From assembly GCA_903901975.1 (NCBI GenBank), contig CAIUTB010000128.1, forward strand, positions 1 to 41,130: DNA of 41,130 nucleotides, in the 5' to 3' direction. Both the position numbers and the translations under genes were made by a program. The DNA comes from an uncultured Bacteroidales bacterium (GTDB taxonomy: Bacteria > Bacteroidota > Bacteroidia > Bacteroidales > Paludibacteraceae). Positions 14,294-25,008 of the stretch are shown one piece after another. The notes under the pieces were generated by a model that ran no database searches, was not told where the DNA came from, and saw only the letters and a list, made by a program, of their open reading frames with translations. Every line of letters starts with the position of its first letter. The stretch's first letter is position 1.

Positions 14294-16753
14294 ATGAATA
14301 TATCGTATAACTGGCTGAAAAACTACATTAATATTGATGTAAGTCCTGATGATTTGTCGAAAGCACTGACTTCCATTGGTTTGGAAGTGGGGGGAGTAGA
14401 AGAAGTTCAAACAGTAAAAGGCGGACTGGAAGGCCTGGTAATTGGGGAAGTGCTGACTTGTGCCAACCATGAAAATTCAGACCATTTACATGTTACTACT
14501 GTAAACCTAGGTAGTGAGGAACCTGTACAAATTGTTTGTGGAGCACCTAATGTTGCTGCCGGACAAAAAGTGGTTGTTGCAACCGTTGGAACTATTCTTT
14601 ATTCAGGCGACGAAAGTTTTACGATTAAACGCTCTAAAATTCGTGGTGTTGAATCTCTGGGAATGATTTGTGCAGAAGATGAAATTGGTATTGGAACCAG
14701 TCACGATGGAATTATTGTGTTGCCGGCTGATGCAGTTGTTGGAACTTTAGCCAAAGATTACTACGGTATTAAAAGCGATTATTTATTGGAAGTGGATATC
14801 ACGCCAAACCGTATTGACGCAGCTTCACATTTTGGGGTGGCTCGCGATTTAGCAGCCTTTTTTGCATTAAAAGATAAGTCGGTGAAACTACTCAGACCTT
14901 CAGTTGACGCTTTTGCTGTACAAAATACAAATCTTACTATCCCGGTTACGGTTGAAAATATGGAAGCTTGTCCGCGTTATTCGGCAGTAACTATTTCGGG
15001 AGTGAAAGTAACCGAATCACCAGAATGGCTGAAAAATGCATTGTTGATTATCGGACTTCGCCCTATCAATAATATTGTGGATGTTACAAATTATGTACTT
15101 CATGAATTAGGAAAACCGCTTCACGCTTTCGATGCCGATAAAATTAAAGGTGGCGAAGTGCGTGTAAAAACAATGGCAGATGGAACTCCTTTCACCACCC
15201 TGGATGGAACTGAGCGTAAACTTAATTCAGCCGATTTGATGATTTGCAATGGCGAAGCGCCAATGTGCATTGCTGGTGTATTTGGTGGATTGGATTCGGG
15301 CGTGACGGAAATTACTCAAAATGTATTTTTGGAAAGTGCTTATTTCAATCCGGTTTCGATTCGGAAAACAGCTCGTCGTCATGGATTAAACACTGATGCT
15401 TCTTTCCGTTTTGAGCGTGGTTGCGATCCAACAAATACGATTTATATACTTAAACGTTGTGCTTTACTGATTCAGGAAGTGGCCGGAGGGCAAATTTCGA
15501 GTGAAATTGTTGATGTTTATCCGGAAGAAGTTAAACCTTTTGAAGTTGAGGTTTCTTTGCGTAAAATTAATACACTGATTGGAAAAGCTATTGGCAAGGA
15601 TAATATTGAAACCATTTTGACTGCCTTGGAGATGAAAATTGTAAGTCAGAACGAAGAAGGTTATGTGCTTAACGTTCCGGCTTATCGGGTTGATGTACAA
15701 CGCGATGTGGATGTAATTGAAGATATTCTCCGTATTTATGGTTATAATAATGTGGAAATTGGCGAAACACTGAAATCGACCTTGAGTTATAGCTCAAATC
15801 CGGATAGTTACAAGCTTCAAAATCTCATTTCAGAACAACTTACAGCTCAGGGATTCAATGAAATTTTAAACAATTCGCTTACAAAAGGAGGCTATTATAC
15901 AGACTTAACTTCATTCCCCGCTGCCCACAGCGTAAAAATCATTAATTCGTTGAGTTCCGACCTGAGCGTTTTGCGTCAAACTTTGCTTTTTGGTGGATTG
16001 GAAAACATAAATCGCAATGTCAACCGTCGTAATGCTGATTTGAAATTCTACGAATTCGGAAATTGCTATTATTTTAATGCCGACAATAAAAAAGAAGGCG
16101 AAACACTGGCAGCTTATTCTGAAGATTTCCATTTGGGATTGTGGCTTACCGGAGATAAATTTGCTCAATCATGGACAACTGCTGACCAAAAATCGAGTAT
16201 TTATGAACTCAAAGCTTATATCGAAAATATTTTCAAACGTTTAGGTTTCAATTTCCTAAAACTGGTTAGCGGTGAATATGCCGATGACCTGCTGAGTGAA
16301 GCATTGACCATTTATAGCCTACGTGGCAATAAACTGGCTGTTTATGGTATTGTTCATCCAAAAATCCGTAAAGTTGCCGACATTGATCAGGAAGTGTATT
16401 TTGCAGACCTGAACTGGAATACAATTCTATCGGAGCTTAGTGAACACAAAGTTCAATACAGCGAATTATCGAAATTCCCAGAAGTGAAACGTGATTTAGC
16501 TATGTTGCTTGATAAGTCCGTTACTTTTGCCGAAATAGAAAAAATAGCTTACGAAACTGAACGCAAGATACTGAAAAAAGTAAACTTGTTTGATGTTTAC
16601 GAAGGTAAAAATCTGGAAGCCGGTAAAAAGTCTTATGCAGTGAGTTTCTTATTGCAGGACGATAGCAAAACACTGACCGATGGACAAATTGAAAGTATTA
16701 TGAAAAAACTGCTCGGAAACTTTGAAAGTAAACTCGGAGCAAAACTCAGATAG
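14294..16753 (+). CDS. pheT: Phenylalanine--tRNA ligase beta subunit
   Basis: From the ATG at 14294 (MNISYNWLKNYI) the product has 819 residues, the usual bacterial length. An EMAP/Trbp111-like tRNA-binding OB domain (about 40-150, with VCGAPNVAAGQKV) is followed by the B3/B4 editing domain (about 205-390), the B5 domain (about 400-475), the catalytic-like core and a C-terminal FDX-ACB anticodon-binding domain (about 725-819, starting FPEVKRDLAMLLD). It pairs with PheS to charge tRNA-Phe. pheS is not adjacent, so the two subunits are encoded apart, as is usual in Bacteroidales. The PLP enzyme gene begins immediately after the stop codon. I reject the longer start at 14261 because it lies in the promoter. 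Confidence 0.96.
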   Translation: MNISYNWLKNYINIDVSPDDLSKALTSIGLEVGGVEEVQTVKGGLEGLVIGEVLTCANHENSDHLHVTTVNLGSEEPVQIVCGAPNVAAGQKVVVATVGTILYSGDESFTIKRSKIRGVESLGMICAEDEIGIGTSHDGIIVLPADAVVGTLAKDYYGIKSDYLLEVDITPNRIDAASHFGVARDLAAFFALKDKSVKLLRPSVDAFAVQNTNLTIPVTVENMEACPRYSAVTISGVKVTESPEWLKNALLIIGLRPINNIVDVTNYVLHELGKPLHAFDADKIKGGEVRVKTMADGTPFTTLDGTERKLNSADLMICNGEAPMCIAGVFGGLDSGVTEITQNVFLESAYFNPVSIRKTARRHGLNTDASFRFERGCDPTNTIYILKRCALLIQEVAGGQISSEIVDVYPEEVKPFEVEVSLRKINTLIGKAIGKDNIETILTALEMKIVSQNEEGYVLNVPAYRVDVQRDVDVIEDILRIYGYNNVEIGETLKSTLSYSSNPDSYKLQNLISEQLTAQGFNEILNNSLTKGGYYTDLTSFPAAHSVKIINSLSSDLSVLRQTLLFGGLENINRNVNRRNADLKFYEFGNCYYFNADNKKEGETLAAYSEDFHLGLWLTGDKFAQSWTTADQKSSIYELKAYIENIFKRLGFNFLKLVSGEYADDLLSEALTIYSLRGNKLAVYGIVHPKIRKVADIDQEVYFADLNWNTILSELSEHKVQYSELSKFPEVKRDLAMLLDKSVTFAEIEKIAYETERKILKKVNLFDVYEGKNLEAGKKSYAVSFLLQDDSKTLTDGQIESIMKKLLGNFESKLGAKLR

Positions 16754-17986
16754 ATGGAAGAAAAACATAGTAATTCAAAACTTTTACATACACCTTATCC
16801 GAAGCCCGATGCATACAAAGCATTGAGTATGCCGGTTTATCATTCTGCAGCTTATGAATTTGAGTCGGCAGAACAGATGGAGTTGGCATTCACAGGTAAA
16901 GCTGCGGATCATACCTATTCACGCATTACCAATCCAACCGTTCAGTACTTTGAAGATCGGGTTAGAGCAATTACATGTGCATTTAGTGTAACAGCATTGA
17001 ATTCCGGTATGGCTGCTATTTCCAATACTATTATTACACTGGCAAAATCGGGAAGTAATATTATTACTTCACGTCATTTATTTGGTAATACCTATTCGTT
17101 TTTTGCATCGACACTAGAGGCATTTGGTGTGGAAATACGGTTTTGTAACCTCACGAATGTTGATGAAGTTGAAGCGCATATTGACGCTAATACCTGTGCT
17201 GTTTTTTTGGAAATAATCACAAATCCACAAATGGAAGTTGTTGATTTAAAGGCTATTTCTGCGGTGGCGAAACAAAAAGGAGTACCTATAATTGCTGATA
17301 CAACAATTGTTCCATTTTGTGCTTTTAAAGCAAAGGATTTTGGCATAAATATAGAAATAGTTTCCAGTACGAAATATATTTCGGGCGGTGCGACAAGTCT
17401 GGGTGGATTAATTATTGATTATTGTAATTTTGACTGGCTTTCGTCGCCTAAATTGCATGTAATGGCTAAAGAATTCGGACCTGCTGCCTTTACTGCCAAA
17501 CTTCGAAAGGAAATTCACCGCAATCTGGGATCATATATGACTCCTCATGCAGCTTATATGCAGACATTGGGACTCGAAACGCTTTCATTACGCTATGAAC
17601 GGGCTACTTCTACCTGCAAACAGTTGGTTGAGAGACTAGAAAAGCTTCCCGAAATAGAATCAGTGAATTATACGGGATTACATTCGAACAAGTTTCATGA
17701 TTTAAGTAAGGAACAGTTTGGTTCCCGACCCGGAGCTATGTTTACTTTTGACCTTTCGTCCCGCGATGCTTGTTTCGCGTTTATGAATAAGTTAAAACTG
17801 ATTAAACGTGCAACTAACCTATTTGATAATAAAACATTAGCTATTCATCCGGCCAGTACTATTTTCGGAACTTTTACAGCGGAAGTCCGTCGTGAAATGA
17901 ATGTTTCTGATAAGACAATCCGTATTTCAGTTGGATTGGAAGATGTGGACGATTTGTTTTCAGATATAAAACATGCAATAAAGTAA
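16754..17986 (+). CDS. Cys/Met metabolism PLP-dependent enzyme, O-acetylhomoserine sulfhydrylase-like
   Basis: The product has 410 residues and belongs to the fold-type I trans-sulfuration family. The cofactor-phosphate motif HTYSRITNPT lies at 53-62 (YSR at 55-57), ALNSGMAAISNTI at about 78-90 holds the phosphate, and the Schiff-base lysine is Lys207 in SSTKYISGGA. The C-terminus has the substrate-carboxylate region (LAIHPASTIFGTF, then IRISVGLEDVDDLFSDI). The YSRITNPT form and absence of a signal peptide point to a cytosolic O-acetylhomoserine (thiol) lyase, making homocysteine or cysteine, but cystathionine gamma-synthase or gamma-lyase activity cannot be excluded. The ATG directly abuts the pheT TAG with no spacer, so translation may be coupled to pheT. 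A strong terminator follows. Confidence 0.85.
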   Translation: MEEKHSNSKLLHTPYPKPDAYKALSMPVYHSAAYEFESAEQMELAFTGKAADHTYSRITNPTVQYFEDRVRAITCAFSVTALNSGMAAISNTIITLAKSGSNIITSRHLFGNTYSFFASTLEAFGVEIRFCNLTNVDEVEAHIDANTCAVFLEIITNPQMEVVDLKAISAVAKQKGVPIIADTTIVPFCAFKAKDFGINIEIVSSTKYISGGATSLGGLIIDYCNFDWLSSPKLHVMAKEFGPAAFTAKLRKEIHRNLGSYMTPHAAYMQTLGLETLSLRYERATSTCKQLVERLEKLPEIESVNYTGLHSNKFHDLSKEQFGSRPGAMFTFDLSSRDACFAFMNKLKLIKRATNLFDNKTLAIHPASTIFGTFTAEVRREMNVSDKTIRISVGLEDVDDLFSDIKHAIK

Positions 17987-18010
17987 TAATCTTTCCAATT
18001 AGGGATTTGA

Positions 18011-18044
18011 AGTGTGAATTGATTAATCAATTCACGCTTTTTTT
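18011..18044 (+). terminator. Rho-independent terminator after pheT and the PLP enzyme gene
   Basis: The 22-bp palindrome at 18014-18035 (GTGAATTGATT and its reverse complement) folds, with flanking pairs, into an 11-bp stem (18011-18021 with 18028-18038, one T-G pair), followed by seven T (18038-18044). Confidence 0.88.
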
Positions 18045-18402
18045 GCGCTAATAATCTGTAAAATCGAATACTATATGCTTAAATTGTGTAAATATTTTAG
18101 ATCTGTTTTTTAATTTTTTTTTTTTGAAATTAATTTTCTATTAAAAAGTATCGCATTATTTTTAGTTTATTCGGAAATTTATTGCTACAAATTACTAAAA
18201 CGTATTACATGACATCTTGGCAATATTAGTTTAGGTATTGATTATTAGATTTCTGAGTCTGTAAATTCACAAAAAAAATTACATTTAATCTGAATGGTTT
18301 TTAAGATTAGTTGAACAATTCTAATCACTTGTAGAATAATTCCTTTTATGTAGCATATATTACTACAATTGCCTGAATATCAATAATATAAATAATAGTA
18401 TG

Positions 18403-18410
18403 TATTTTTG
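18403..18410 (+). promoter_or_regulatory. -7 element for the giant adhesin gene
   Basis: TATTTTTG is a TAnnTTTG match 33 bases upstream of the ATG at 18444. No distinct TTTG box is seen. Confidence 0.45.
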
Positions 18411-18443
18411 TTTCATGAAATGTGAACAAGCTATTATTCGTTT

Positions 18444-21400
18444 ATGAAAAGGTTTCTAACACATATTTTTTTGTTAGCTATACTGAGTGGTCTGAGTATC
18501 AATTTTGCATATTCTGGAAGTCCAAACTTATTTTTTTCTACAGAGGCATATTTTGTTAAAAATGATTTATTGCCCGATGCATCATTTAATTCAACTGCAG
18601 ATACAAGTACTGTGAATGGCCAATCCATACTGAAAGTTTGCAGCAATACAACAGCAGAAGTAACCTTTACAAATACTTCAACTACTATTTTAACGAATTC
18701 GAGTTATACCATTGACTGGGGGGATAATTCACTCCCATTTTCATCTTCAAGTTGGGTTAAGCTGAGTCATAATTATAATATTGGATTTTGGACAATGACT
18801 TATACCGTTAAAGGCAATAAAGGTGCAGTTGTTATTAAAAAAATCAATATGTATGTTGGTTCAAATCCTGCAGTCTCTTTAGGAAGTCCTGGTAATACCG
18901 ATAATTGTAGTAATGTTTCACTTACATTTCCCATCACCGGTACTGAAAATAATCCACCGGGAACTACTTATACTGTAACTTTTAATGATGGAACAACTCC
19001 CCAGACTTTTACACATCCTGCTCCATCAGAGATTACGCACACCTTTATCAAAAGTTCATGTGGAATGACTAGTTACAATGGCACTATTCCTTATTACAAC
19101 TCATTTTCAGCAAGCATAATAGCTTCTAACGTATGTGGTGTCACTGCTGTTAATGTGGTACCGATTTATATTTCTACTTCACCAATAGTCGACTTTTCTT
19201 TGCAAAAGACAGTGGTTTCAACGAATACTTCAGTAAACCTTACAAATACAACATCTGGATATGTAAATGTTGGCGCTAACTGCTCGATTGTACCAAAAAT
19301 TGTATGGGTAATTACCCCTTCTACAGGGTTTACGTTAAAAAGCGGTTCGCTCGGAAATGATTTCGGACAGGATAATTCAAATCTTTGGATAAATGGAAGC
19401 GATGTCATCCTGCCGATATTCAACTCTCCAGGAATATACACTATCAAATTACGAGTGGATACAAAACGATGTGGAAATGACCAAATTGAGAAAACAATTT
19501 GTGTGGAATCTCCACTTGATCCACAGTTTTCACTTGATGTAAGTGCAGGCTGTTCTCCGGTTGCGGTGAATGCAATTAATCAAACCGATTTATCCAAAAC
19601 CTGCAACTCTAGTACATTATGGGATGTTACTTATTCGCCTGATAACTGTGGAAGTTCACCTACCGAATGGAGTTTTTCCAAAGGCACTACTAAGCAATCG
19701 AATAACCCCTCATTCAGCTTTGTTACTCCCGGCATTTATAAAATTAAGCTGAGTATGACCAACAGTAGCGGAACAACAATGAAAGAACAAACAGTTGTTG
19801 TAAAAAAACGACCAACTGCAACTATTGATCCTATTTCTGATTTTTGTGGAACAGCTTCATTCATACCTAAAGCAACTATAAACAACTGTACTTTCGAAAC
19901 CGGAACACTGACTTATTCATGGAGTTTTGAAGGTGGATATCCTTCAACTTCAAATAAGCTTGATCAGGGAACCATCGTATATAATTCTCCGGGAGTTTAC
20001 AAAGTTATATTAACTGTAACGAACGAATGTGGTTCAGTAACTTCCAGTAGTAATGAATTTACGGTTAATGCTTTACCATATATAAATGATATTTCAAATC
20101 AACTTAAAAACACTCAACAGCTATCAGATGCAATCACGTTTAGTGGAAGCAATCAAACCATTTACAACTGGACTAATGACAATTCACAGATTGGTCTTGC
20201 TGCTTCCGGAACAGGCAATATTGGTACATTTAATGTTCAGAATCCCACTAATTCGGTTATTAAAGCATATATCACTGTTACACCCAAAAATAATGTAACA
20301 AATTGTGTTGGAGTAGCTAAAACATTTAGTATTACAGTTAATCCAGCGGGCGATTTATACCAACCTCTAAATCAGGTTGTGACAAATGGAGGAAGTACAA
20401 CTCAGGTTTTATTTACAACAGCTAATTCAGGTGGCACAACTACTTATCAATGGACAAATGACAGACCTGAAATTGGACTTGATGCTTCTGGTTATGGCAA
20501 TATACATTCATTTACTGCCATCAATAATTCAAATTCACCTATTGTTGCGACAGTTACGGTAACTCCGTCCTTTGGAAATGGAGGTTTAATTTCGACAGGT
20601 GCTTCAAAATCATTCAATATTACGGTAATTCCAACAGCCAACATGAAACAACCTTCCAATGTTGAAATTTGTAATGGCGTTACTACTTTCGATATACTAT
20701 TTTCTTCGTTTATTGAAGGAGATATGAAATATAACTGGACAAACGATAACAAAACTATCGGACTGCCAGAATCGGGTGAAGGTACTATCAAAGGTTTTAA
20801 AGCCTTAAATACAGATACCATTACGAAGATAGCAACTATTTCGGTTACTCCGGTTTATACTTTTGCCGAAGTGAGTACTACTGGATTTACTCAGAAATTT
20901 ACGATATCAGTGAATCCGGCAGCTGTAATAACTAATCAACCACAATCGAGTTATATTTGTCGCGGAGGTAAGATAGTTCCGTTGAAAGTTGCTTATGTTT
21001 ATGGAGTTGGTAAACCTTCCTTTCAATGGTTCTCAAATACTTCAAACTCAACTTTTAACGGGTCAATTATTGTAGGTGCAACTTCAGATACATATAATCC
21101 TAGTTCAGACGCTGCGGGAATAACTTATTACTATTGTGTAATAAGCTTACCAAAAGGAGTTTGTTCAAGTATTGCTTCCGATGTTGCTACTGTAGCTGTA
21201 AACGATGCGGCTGTAATAACAGTGAATCCAGCCCGGTTGCAAAATATATGTGTTGGAGGAACTGTTGAAAGTCCGTTGAAAGTAGAATTTAATGGAGGCT
21301 CCGGAACTCCAACATATCAATGGTATTCGAATACTTCCGACTCTAAAGTTGGAGCAAAATCAATTTTAGGCGCAACTAGTGCAACATACACACCTTCGAT

Positions 21401-24400
21401 ATTTACTAAAACCGGACACTATTATTATTTTGAGGAAATATCTATGACCGGTGACGGTTGTGGTTCAGCATCCAGCGATATAGCTGAAATTAACGTTGCT
21501 TCCGATCCGGTTGTTATAAATCAGCCACTTTCAAATCAAACAATTTGTCAGGGAACTGTTGCTGCTGATTTGTCGGTTCGGGCTAGTGGAGGATTAGGTA
21601 ATTATAAATACCAATGGTACGAAAACACAGTAAATGATAATTCTACAGGAAAAGCCATTTTAGGGGCAATAAGCAATATCTTAACTCCTTCAACAGATTT
21701 GACTGGAACCATGTATTACTATTGCCTGATTACACAGGAGAATGGTTTGAATTGTGCTGTTACAAGTTCTACAGGTAAAGTAATTGTAAATCATATTCCG
21801 GTAATTACGAAGAATCCGGTTTCTAATTCGCTTTGTTTGGGTGATAAACCAGATACATTGCATGTTTCATATACTTATGGAGTTGGACAGCCTACTTTTC
21901 AATGGTTTTCGAATACAATTAATTCAAATACTAATGGAGGAATTATTGTCAATGCAACAAGTTCTGTCTATTATCCTATTGCTGACGTAATTAGTAAAAT
22001 ATATTATTATTGCGAACTCAGTTTTGCAACAGGTGGAATTCCAAAACTTGTTTCCGATGTCGCATTTGTCTCTGTAAATCCGATTGCTGCAATATCAAAA
22101 CAGAATACAGTTATTTGTAGTGGAACTTCATTTTTTGTTTTACCTGACTCGCAAAATGGTGACATAGTTCCCGAAAATACAAGCTATACATGGTCAACTC
22201 CGCAACTAAATCCAGCAAATTCCGTAAATGGAGCAAATCTTCAATCAGTTCCAATCGCTGAAATATCTCAGAAACTTTATAATCTGACCGATAGTATAGC
22301 TACTGTAACTTATATTGTTACACCGGTAACAGGTTCATGTGTGGGCGAAAACTTCATCTTGTCAGCCAAGGTTTACCCTATGATTAAACCGAATGCTGTT
22401 GTAACTAATATTTCGTGTCATGGAGCTAAGAATGGTTCTATTCATACTAAAATAAGTGGTGGTTTAGCTTTTAAAAATGTTCAAAAATACAATGTATCCT
22501 GGATAGGTCCAAACGGATTTAGCTCACAGGAAAATGATATTGCAGGTCTGATTCCCGGCGATTACACGATAACAATTACCGATGCAGGCGGCTGTCCGGT
22601 TTCATACATTTATAGCATTAGTGAGCCCTATGAGTTGACTATTAATACTGATTCAAGAAGGGACATCAATTGTTTTAAAAGTGAAAATGGTCAAATTGAA
22701 GTTACTGTAAGTGGTGGAACTCCTCCTTACAATTATTATTGGACAAAGGATGGTTTGACTTTTGCCAATACTGAAGATATCTCCAATCTTGATCAGGGAG
22801 TTTATTCATTATTAGTTACCGATGCCAATGGATGTGGTATTAAGACAGCATCCTTTGTAATTTATGAGCCTCCAGCTTTACATATTTCTTTGCAAAATCA
22901 ACAAAATAATTTGTGTTTTGGTGACTCAATAGGTTCTGTTTCAATCAATGTTAATGGAGGTACCCCTTTTGAATTGAGTTCAGTAGTCATAGAATATAAT
23001 TATTTTTGGTCTGGTCCTAACGGGTTTACGAGCAAAAAAAAGAATTTATCTAATTTATCTGCTGGTAAATACCAGCTCACTGTTACTGATGCAAATGCCT
23101 GTAGTCAAACACTCGTTCTTGAAATTACACAACCAGAGGAATTGAAAGTTATAGTTGTGACTAAACCAATGACTTGCTATCAGGCAAACGATGCTTCCAT
23201 TTTATTAGATATTACGGGTGGTTTGAAACCTTATATTGTGAAATGGGATAATTTGGGTAGTGGTATTTTTCAGGAAAATCTTAATTCGGGTGATTATATT
23301 GCCACTATCATTGATGCAAATAACTGTCAGAAAGCAATTAAAGTAAATATTCAGGATGCAAATTTTTCAATAAATCCGGTTATCAAAAATGTTTCATGTT
23401 TTGGAGCGCATGATGGCAGTATAAACCTGAATATAACAGGAGGCTTAAATCCAGTTACATTAATTTGGGATGACAATTTAAATGCTGGAAATCAACGAAA
23501 TAAACTAGGACCTGGCATCTATAGCGTTTCCATACGCGATGGTGCTCCTTGTAATATCCGTGAAACATTTATGATTTCAGAACCACAGCAAATCAATATC
23601 ACCGCCAAAATTATTAATGCTTTTCAATGTGATAACCCCAATAGCGGTTTTGTTGATTTGACTGTAACAGGAGGAACCCCCCCCTATAGCTATGAGTGGT
23701 CAGATGGAAGCCATTCTGAAGATTTGAGTAATATTCCAGCCGGAAAATACTCAGTCATTGTAACGGATTCAAAAGCTTGTACTCAAACAACTCAATTTGA
23801 AATTATCCGTCAGGATCCATTATCTGTTTCATTGAATTCTCAGAATGTAATGAACTTTAGTTTCAATAAACTGGCTAAACGTTTCACTGCGAATATCTCG
23901 GGAGGTTTTGCTCCTTACCACTTGCATTGGAATAAGGGAATTGTAGAGGGTAAAAACAATGAAATTATGGAAACCTCCCAAAGTACCATTGTTGACCTTC
24001 AGGTGACAGATAGCATTGGCTGTACATTAGATTATTCATTTAATGTTGTTGTGGCAGATGTTGGGATTTCGTATGATGCGGTTGATTGCAGTAAATCCAG
24101 ATATCAATTTAGTTCTATGTCTAGTTCATTCGAAGATAATAATTATAGTTATTTCTGGGGTTTCGGTGACGGAGAATCATCTAATGCCAAAAATCCTGTT
24201 CACAATTATACCCGTAATGGAGAATTTCAGGTACAGTTAGTAATTTCAAATGGAATATTATCCAGCAGTTTTCAAACAATGGTGGTTGTAAATCTTGTAA
24301 ATATACTATCGCTCGATCGGGCTGCGAAATTTTGTTTCGGCGATTCAGTAGTAATATCCGCTAGGGGTGCCCATTCATACAAATGGAGCAACGGTTCTGT

Positions 24401-24992
24401 AGATAATAAAATCAGCATTAAAGAAGTAGGTCAATACAGTGTTATCGGAACATCATTGTTGGGTTGTAATGATACTCTTAAATTTAACGCAACTACTTAT
24501 GATTTAATGAGCTATTCCATTTTTACTGAAAGTGAGGAAAAAATTACTGAGGATTTGGAAGTTCCTTTTTGGAGCGAATATGTTCCATATTCCACATATC
24601 ACTGGGTTTTTGGTGACGGAACAACCGATGATGGTAATAGAGTTACCCATAAATTCAAAATCAGTCAACTTGGATACTACGATGTTAGGTTAACAGCTAC
24701 TAATCCAAATGGTTGTCACGAATATGCCAGCAAACGTGTATGGGTGAAAACTCCGATTGAAATGCCGAATACATTCACTCCAAACGGTGATGGAATCAAT
24801 GATTTACTCTTAAAAGGTTGGCATGTTAAAATATATAATAGAAATGGAATAGTTTTGTATGATGGGAATGAGGGTTGGAATGGAACATATAATGGTCAGC
24901 AGGTATCACCGGGTGTTTATTACTATTTAATTAATTATCCTACTGCCACAGGAATTAAAACAGAATCAGGATATGTTCGGGTTGTTAGATAA
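18444..24992 (+). CDS. Giant T9SS-secreted adhesin with PKD, Ig-like and SprB repeats (2182 residues)
   Basis: Residues 1-24 are a signal peptide. PKD-like modules follow (near 65-125, 410-455 and 490-541), then three tandem PKD-like units with the signature WTND..IGL..SG.G.I (around 575, 670 and 765). Next come four Ig-like units of about 95 residues (roughly 829-1212), each with a QWF/YSNT-like core and a TYYYC-like strand. A further PKD-like unit follows (1213-1313), then seven SprB-type repeats (about 1315-1872) with the motif GG(T/L)xPYxxxW...L..G.Y.(V/I).(V/I)TDA.GC. Two classical PKD domains (WGFGDGE near 1890, WVFGDGT near 2050) precede the C-terminal type B T9SS sorting domain (about 2105-2182), which starts PNTFTPNGDGINDLL and ends YVRVVR. 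It should cross the outer membrane by type IX secretion and act as a surface adhesin. The adjacent PorP/SprF protein is its likely partner. Confidence 0.9.
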   Translation: MKRFLTHIFLLAILSGLSINFAYSGSPNLFFSTEAYFVKNDLLPDASFNSTADTSTVNGQSILKVCSNTTAEVTFTNTSTTILTNSSYTIDWGDNSLPFSSSSWVKLSHNYNIGFWTMTYTVKGNKGAVVIKKINMYVGSNPAVSLGSPGNTDNCSNVSLTFPITGTENNPPGTTYTVTFNDGTTPQTFTHPAPSEITHTFIKSSCGMTSYNGTIPYYNSFSASIIASNVCGVTAVNVVPIYISTSPIVDFSLQKTVVSTNTSVNLTNTTSGYVNVGANCSIVPKIVWVITPSTGFTLKSGSLGNDFGQDNSNLWINGSDVILPIFNSPGIYTIKLRVDTKRCGNDQIEKTICVESPLDPQFSLDVSAGCSPVAVNAINQTDLSKTCNSSTLWDVTYSPDNCGSSPTEWSFSKGTTKQSNNPSFSFVTPGIYKIKLSMTNSSGTTMKEQTVVVKKRPTATIDPISDFCGTASFIPKATINNCTFETGTLTYSWSFEGGYPSTSNKLDQGTIVYNSPGVYKVILTVTNECGSVTSSSNEFTVNALPYINDISNQLKNTQQLSDAITFSGSNQTIYNWTNDNSQIGLAASGTGNIGTFNVQNPTNSVIKAYITVTPKNNVTNCVGVAKTFSITVNPAGDLYQPLNQVVTNGGSTTQVLFTTANSGGTTTYQWTNDRPEIGLDASGYGNIHSFTAINNSNSPIVATVTVTPSFGNGGLISTGASKSFNITVIPTANMKQPSNVEICNGVTTFDILFSSFIEGDMKYNWTNDNKTIGLPESGEGTIKGFKALNTDTITKIATISVTPVYTFAEVSTTGFTQKFTISVNPAAVITNQPQSSYICRGGKIVPLKVAYVYGVGKPSFQWFSNTSNSTFNGSIIVGATSDTYNPSSDAAGITYYYCVISLPKGVCSSIASDVATVAVNDAAVITVNPARLQNICVGGTVESPLKVEFNGGSGTPTYQWYSNTSDSKVGAKSILGATSATYTPSIFTKTGHYYYFEEISMTGDGCGSASSDIAEINVASDPVVINQPLSNQTICQGTVAADLSVRASGGLGNYKYQWYENTVNDNSTGKAILGAISNILTPSTDLTGTMYYYCLITQENGLNCAVTSSTGKVIVNHIPVITKNPVSNSLCLGDKPDTLHVSYTYGVGQPTFQWFSNTINSNTNGGIIVNATSSVYYPIADVISKIYYYCELSFATGGIPKLVSDVAFVSVNPIAAISKQNTVICSGTSFFVLPDSQNGDIVPENTSYTWSTPQLNPANSVNGANLQSVPIAEISQKLYNLTDSIATVTYIVTPVTGSCVGENFILSAKVYPMIKPNAVVTNISCHGAKNGSIHTKISGGLAFKNVQKYNVSWIGPNGFSSQENDIAGLIPGDYTITITDAGGCPVSYIYSISEPYELTINTDSRRDINCFKSENGQIEVTVSGGTPPYNYYWTKDGLTFANTEDISNLDQGVYSLLVTDANGCGIKTASFVIYEPPALHISLQNQQNNLCFGDSIGSVSINVNGGTPFELSSVVIEYNYFWSGPNGFTSKKKNLSNLSAGKYQLTVTDANACSQTLVLEITQPEELKVIVVTKPMTCYQANDASILLDITGGLKPYIVKWDNLGSGIFQENLNSGDYIATIIDANNCQKAIKVNIQDANFSINPVIKNVSCFGAHDGSINLNITGGLNPVTLIWDDNLNAGNQRNKLGPGIYSVSIRDGAPCNIRETFMISEPQQINITAKIINAFQCDNPNSGFVDLTVTGGTPPYSYEWSDGSHSEDLSNIPAGKYSVIVTDSKACTQTTQFEIIRQDPLSVSLNSQNVMNFSFNKLAKRFTANISGGFAPYHLHWNKGIVEGKNNEIMETSQSTIVDLQVTDSIGCTLDYSFNVVVADVGISYDAVDCSKSRYQFSSMSSSFEDNNYSYFWGFGDGESSNAKNPVHNYTRNGEFQVQLVISNGILSSSFQTMVVVNLVNILSLDRAAKFCFGDSVVISARGAHSYKWSNGSVDNKISIKEVGQYSVIGTSLLGCNDTLKFNATTYDLMSYSIFTESEEKITEDLEVPFWSEYVPYSTYHWVFGDGTTDDGNRVTHKFKISQLGYYDVRLTATNPNGCHEYASKRVWVKTPIEMPNTFTPNGDGINDLLLKGWHVKIYNRNGIVLYDGNEGWNGTYNGQQVSPGVYYYLINYPTATGIKTESGYVRVVR

Positions 24993-25008
24993 AAAAAAGA
25001 ATATTTCT

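Larger units (their letters stand above)
17987..18443. other. AT-rich intergenic stretch (457 bp)
   Basis: It holds the terminator of the pheT operon (18011-18044) and, near its end, a promoter -7 element (18403-18410) for the giant adhesin. The middle is very AT-rich, with runs of T and A, and I see no coding region, RNA gene or repeat in it. Long AT-rich upstream regions are common before large surface-protein genes. Confidence 0.6.

Noticed and set aside
24973-25008. Longer start of the PorP/SprF gene
   Set aside because: It overlaps the adhesin stop and adds charged residues before the signal peptide. The ATG at 25009 gives a clean signal peptide.
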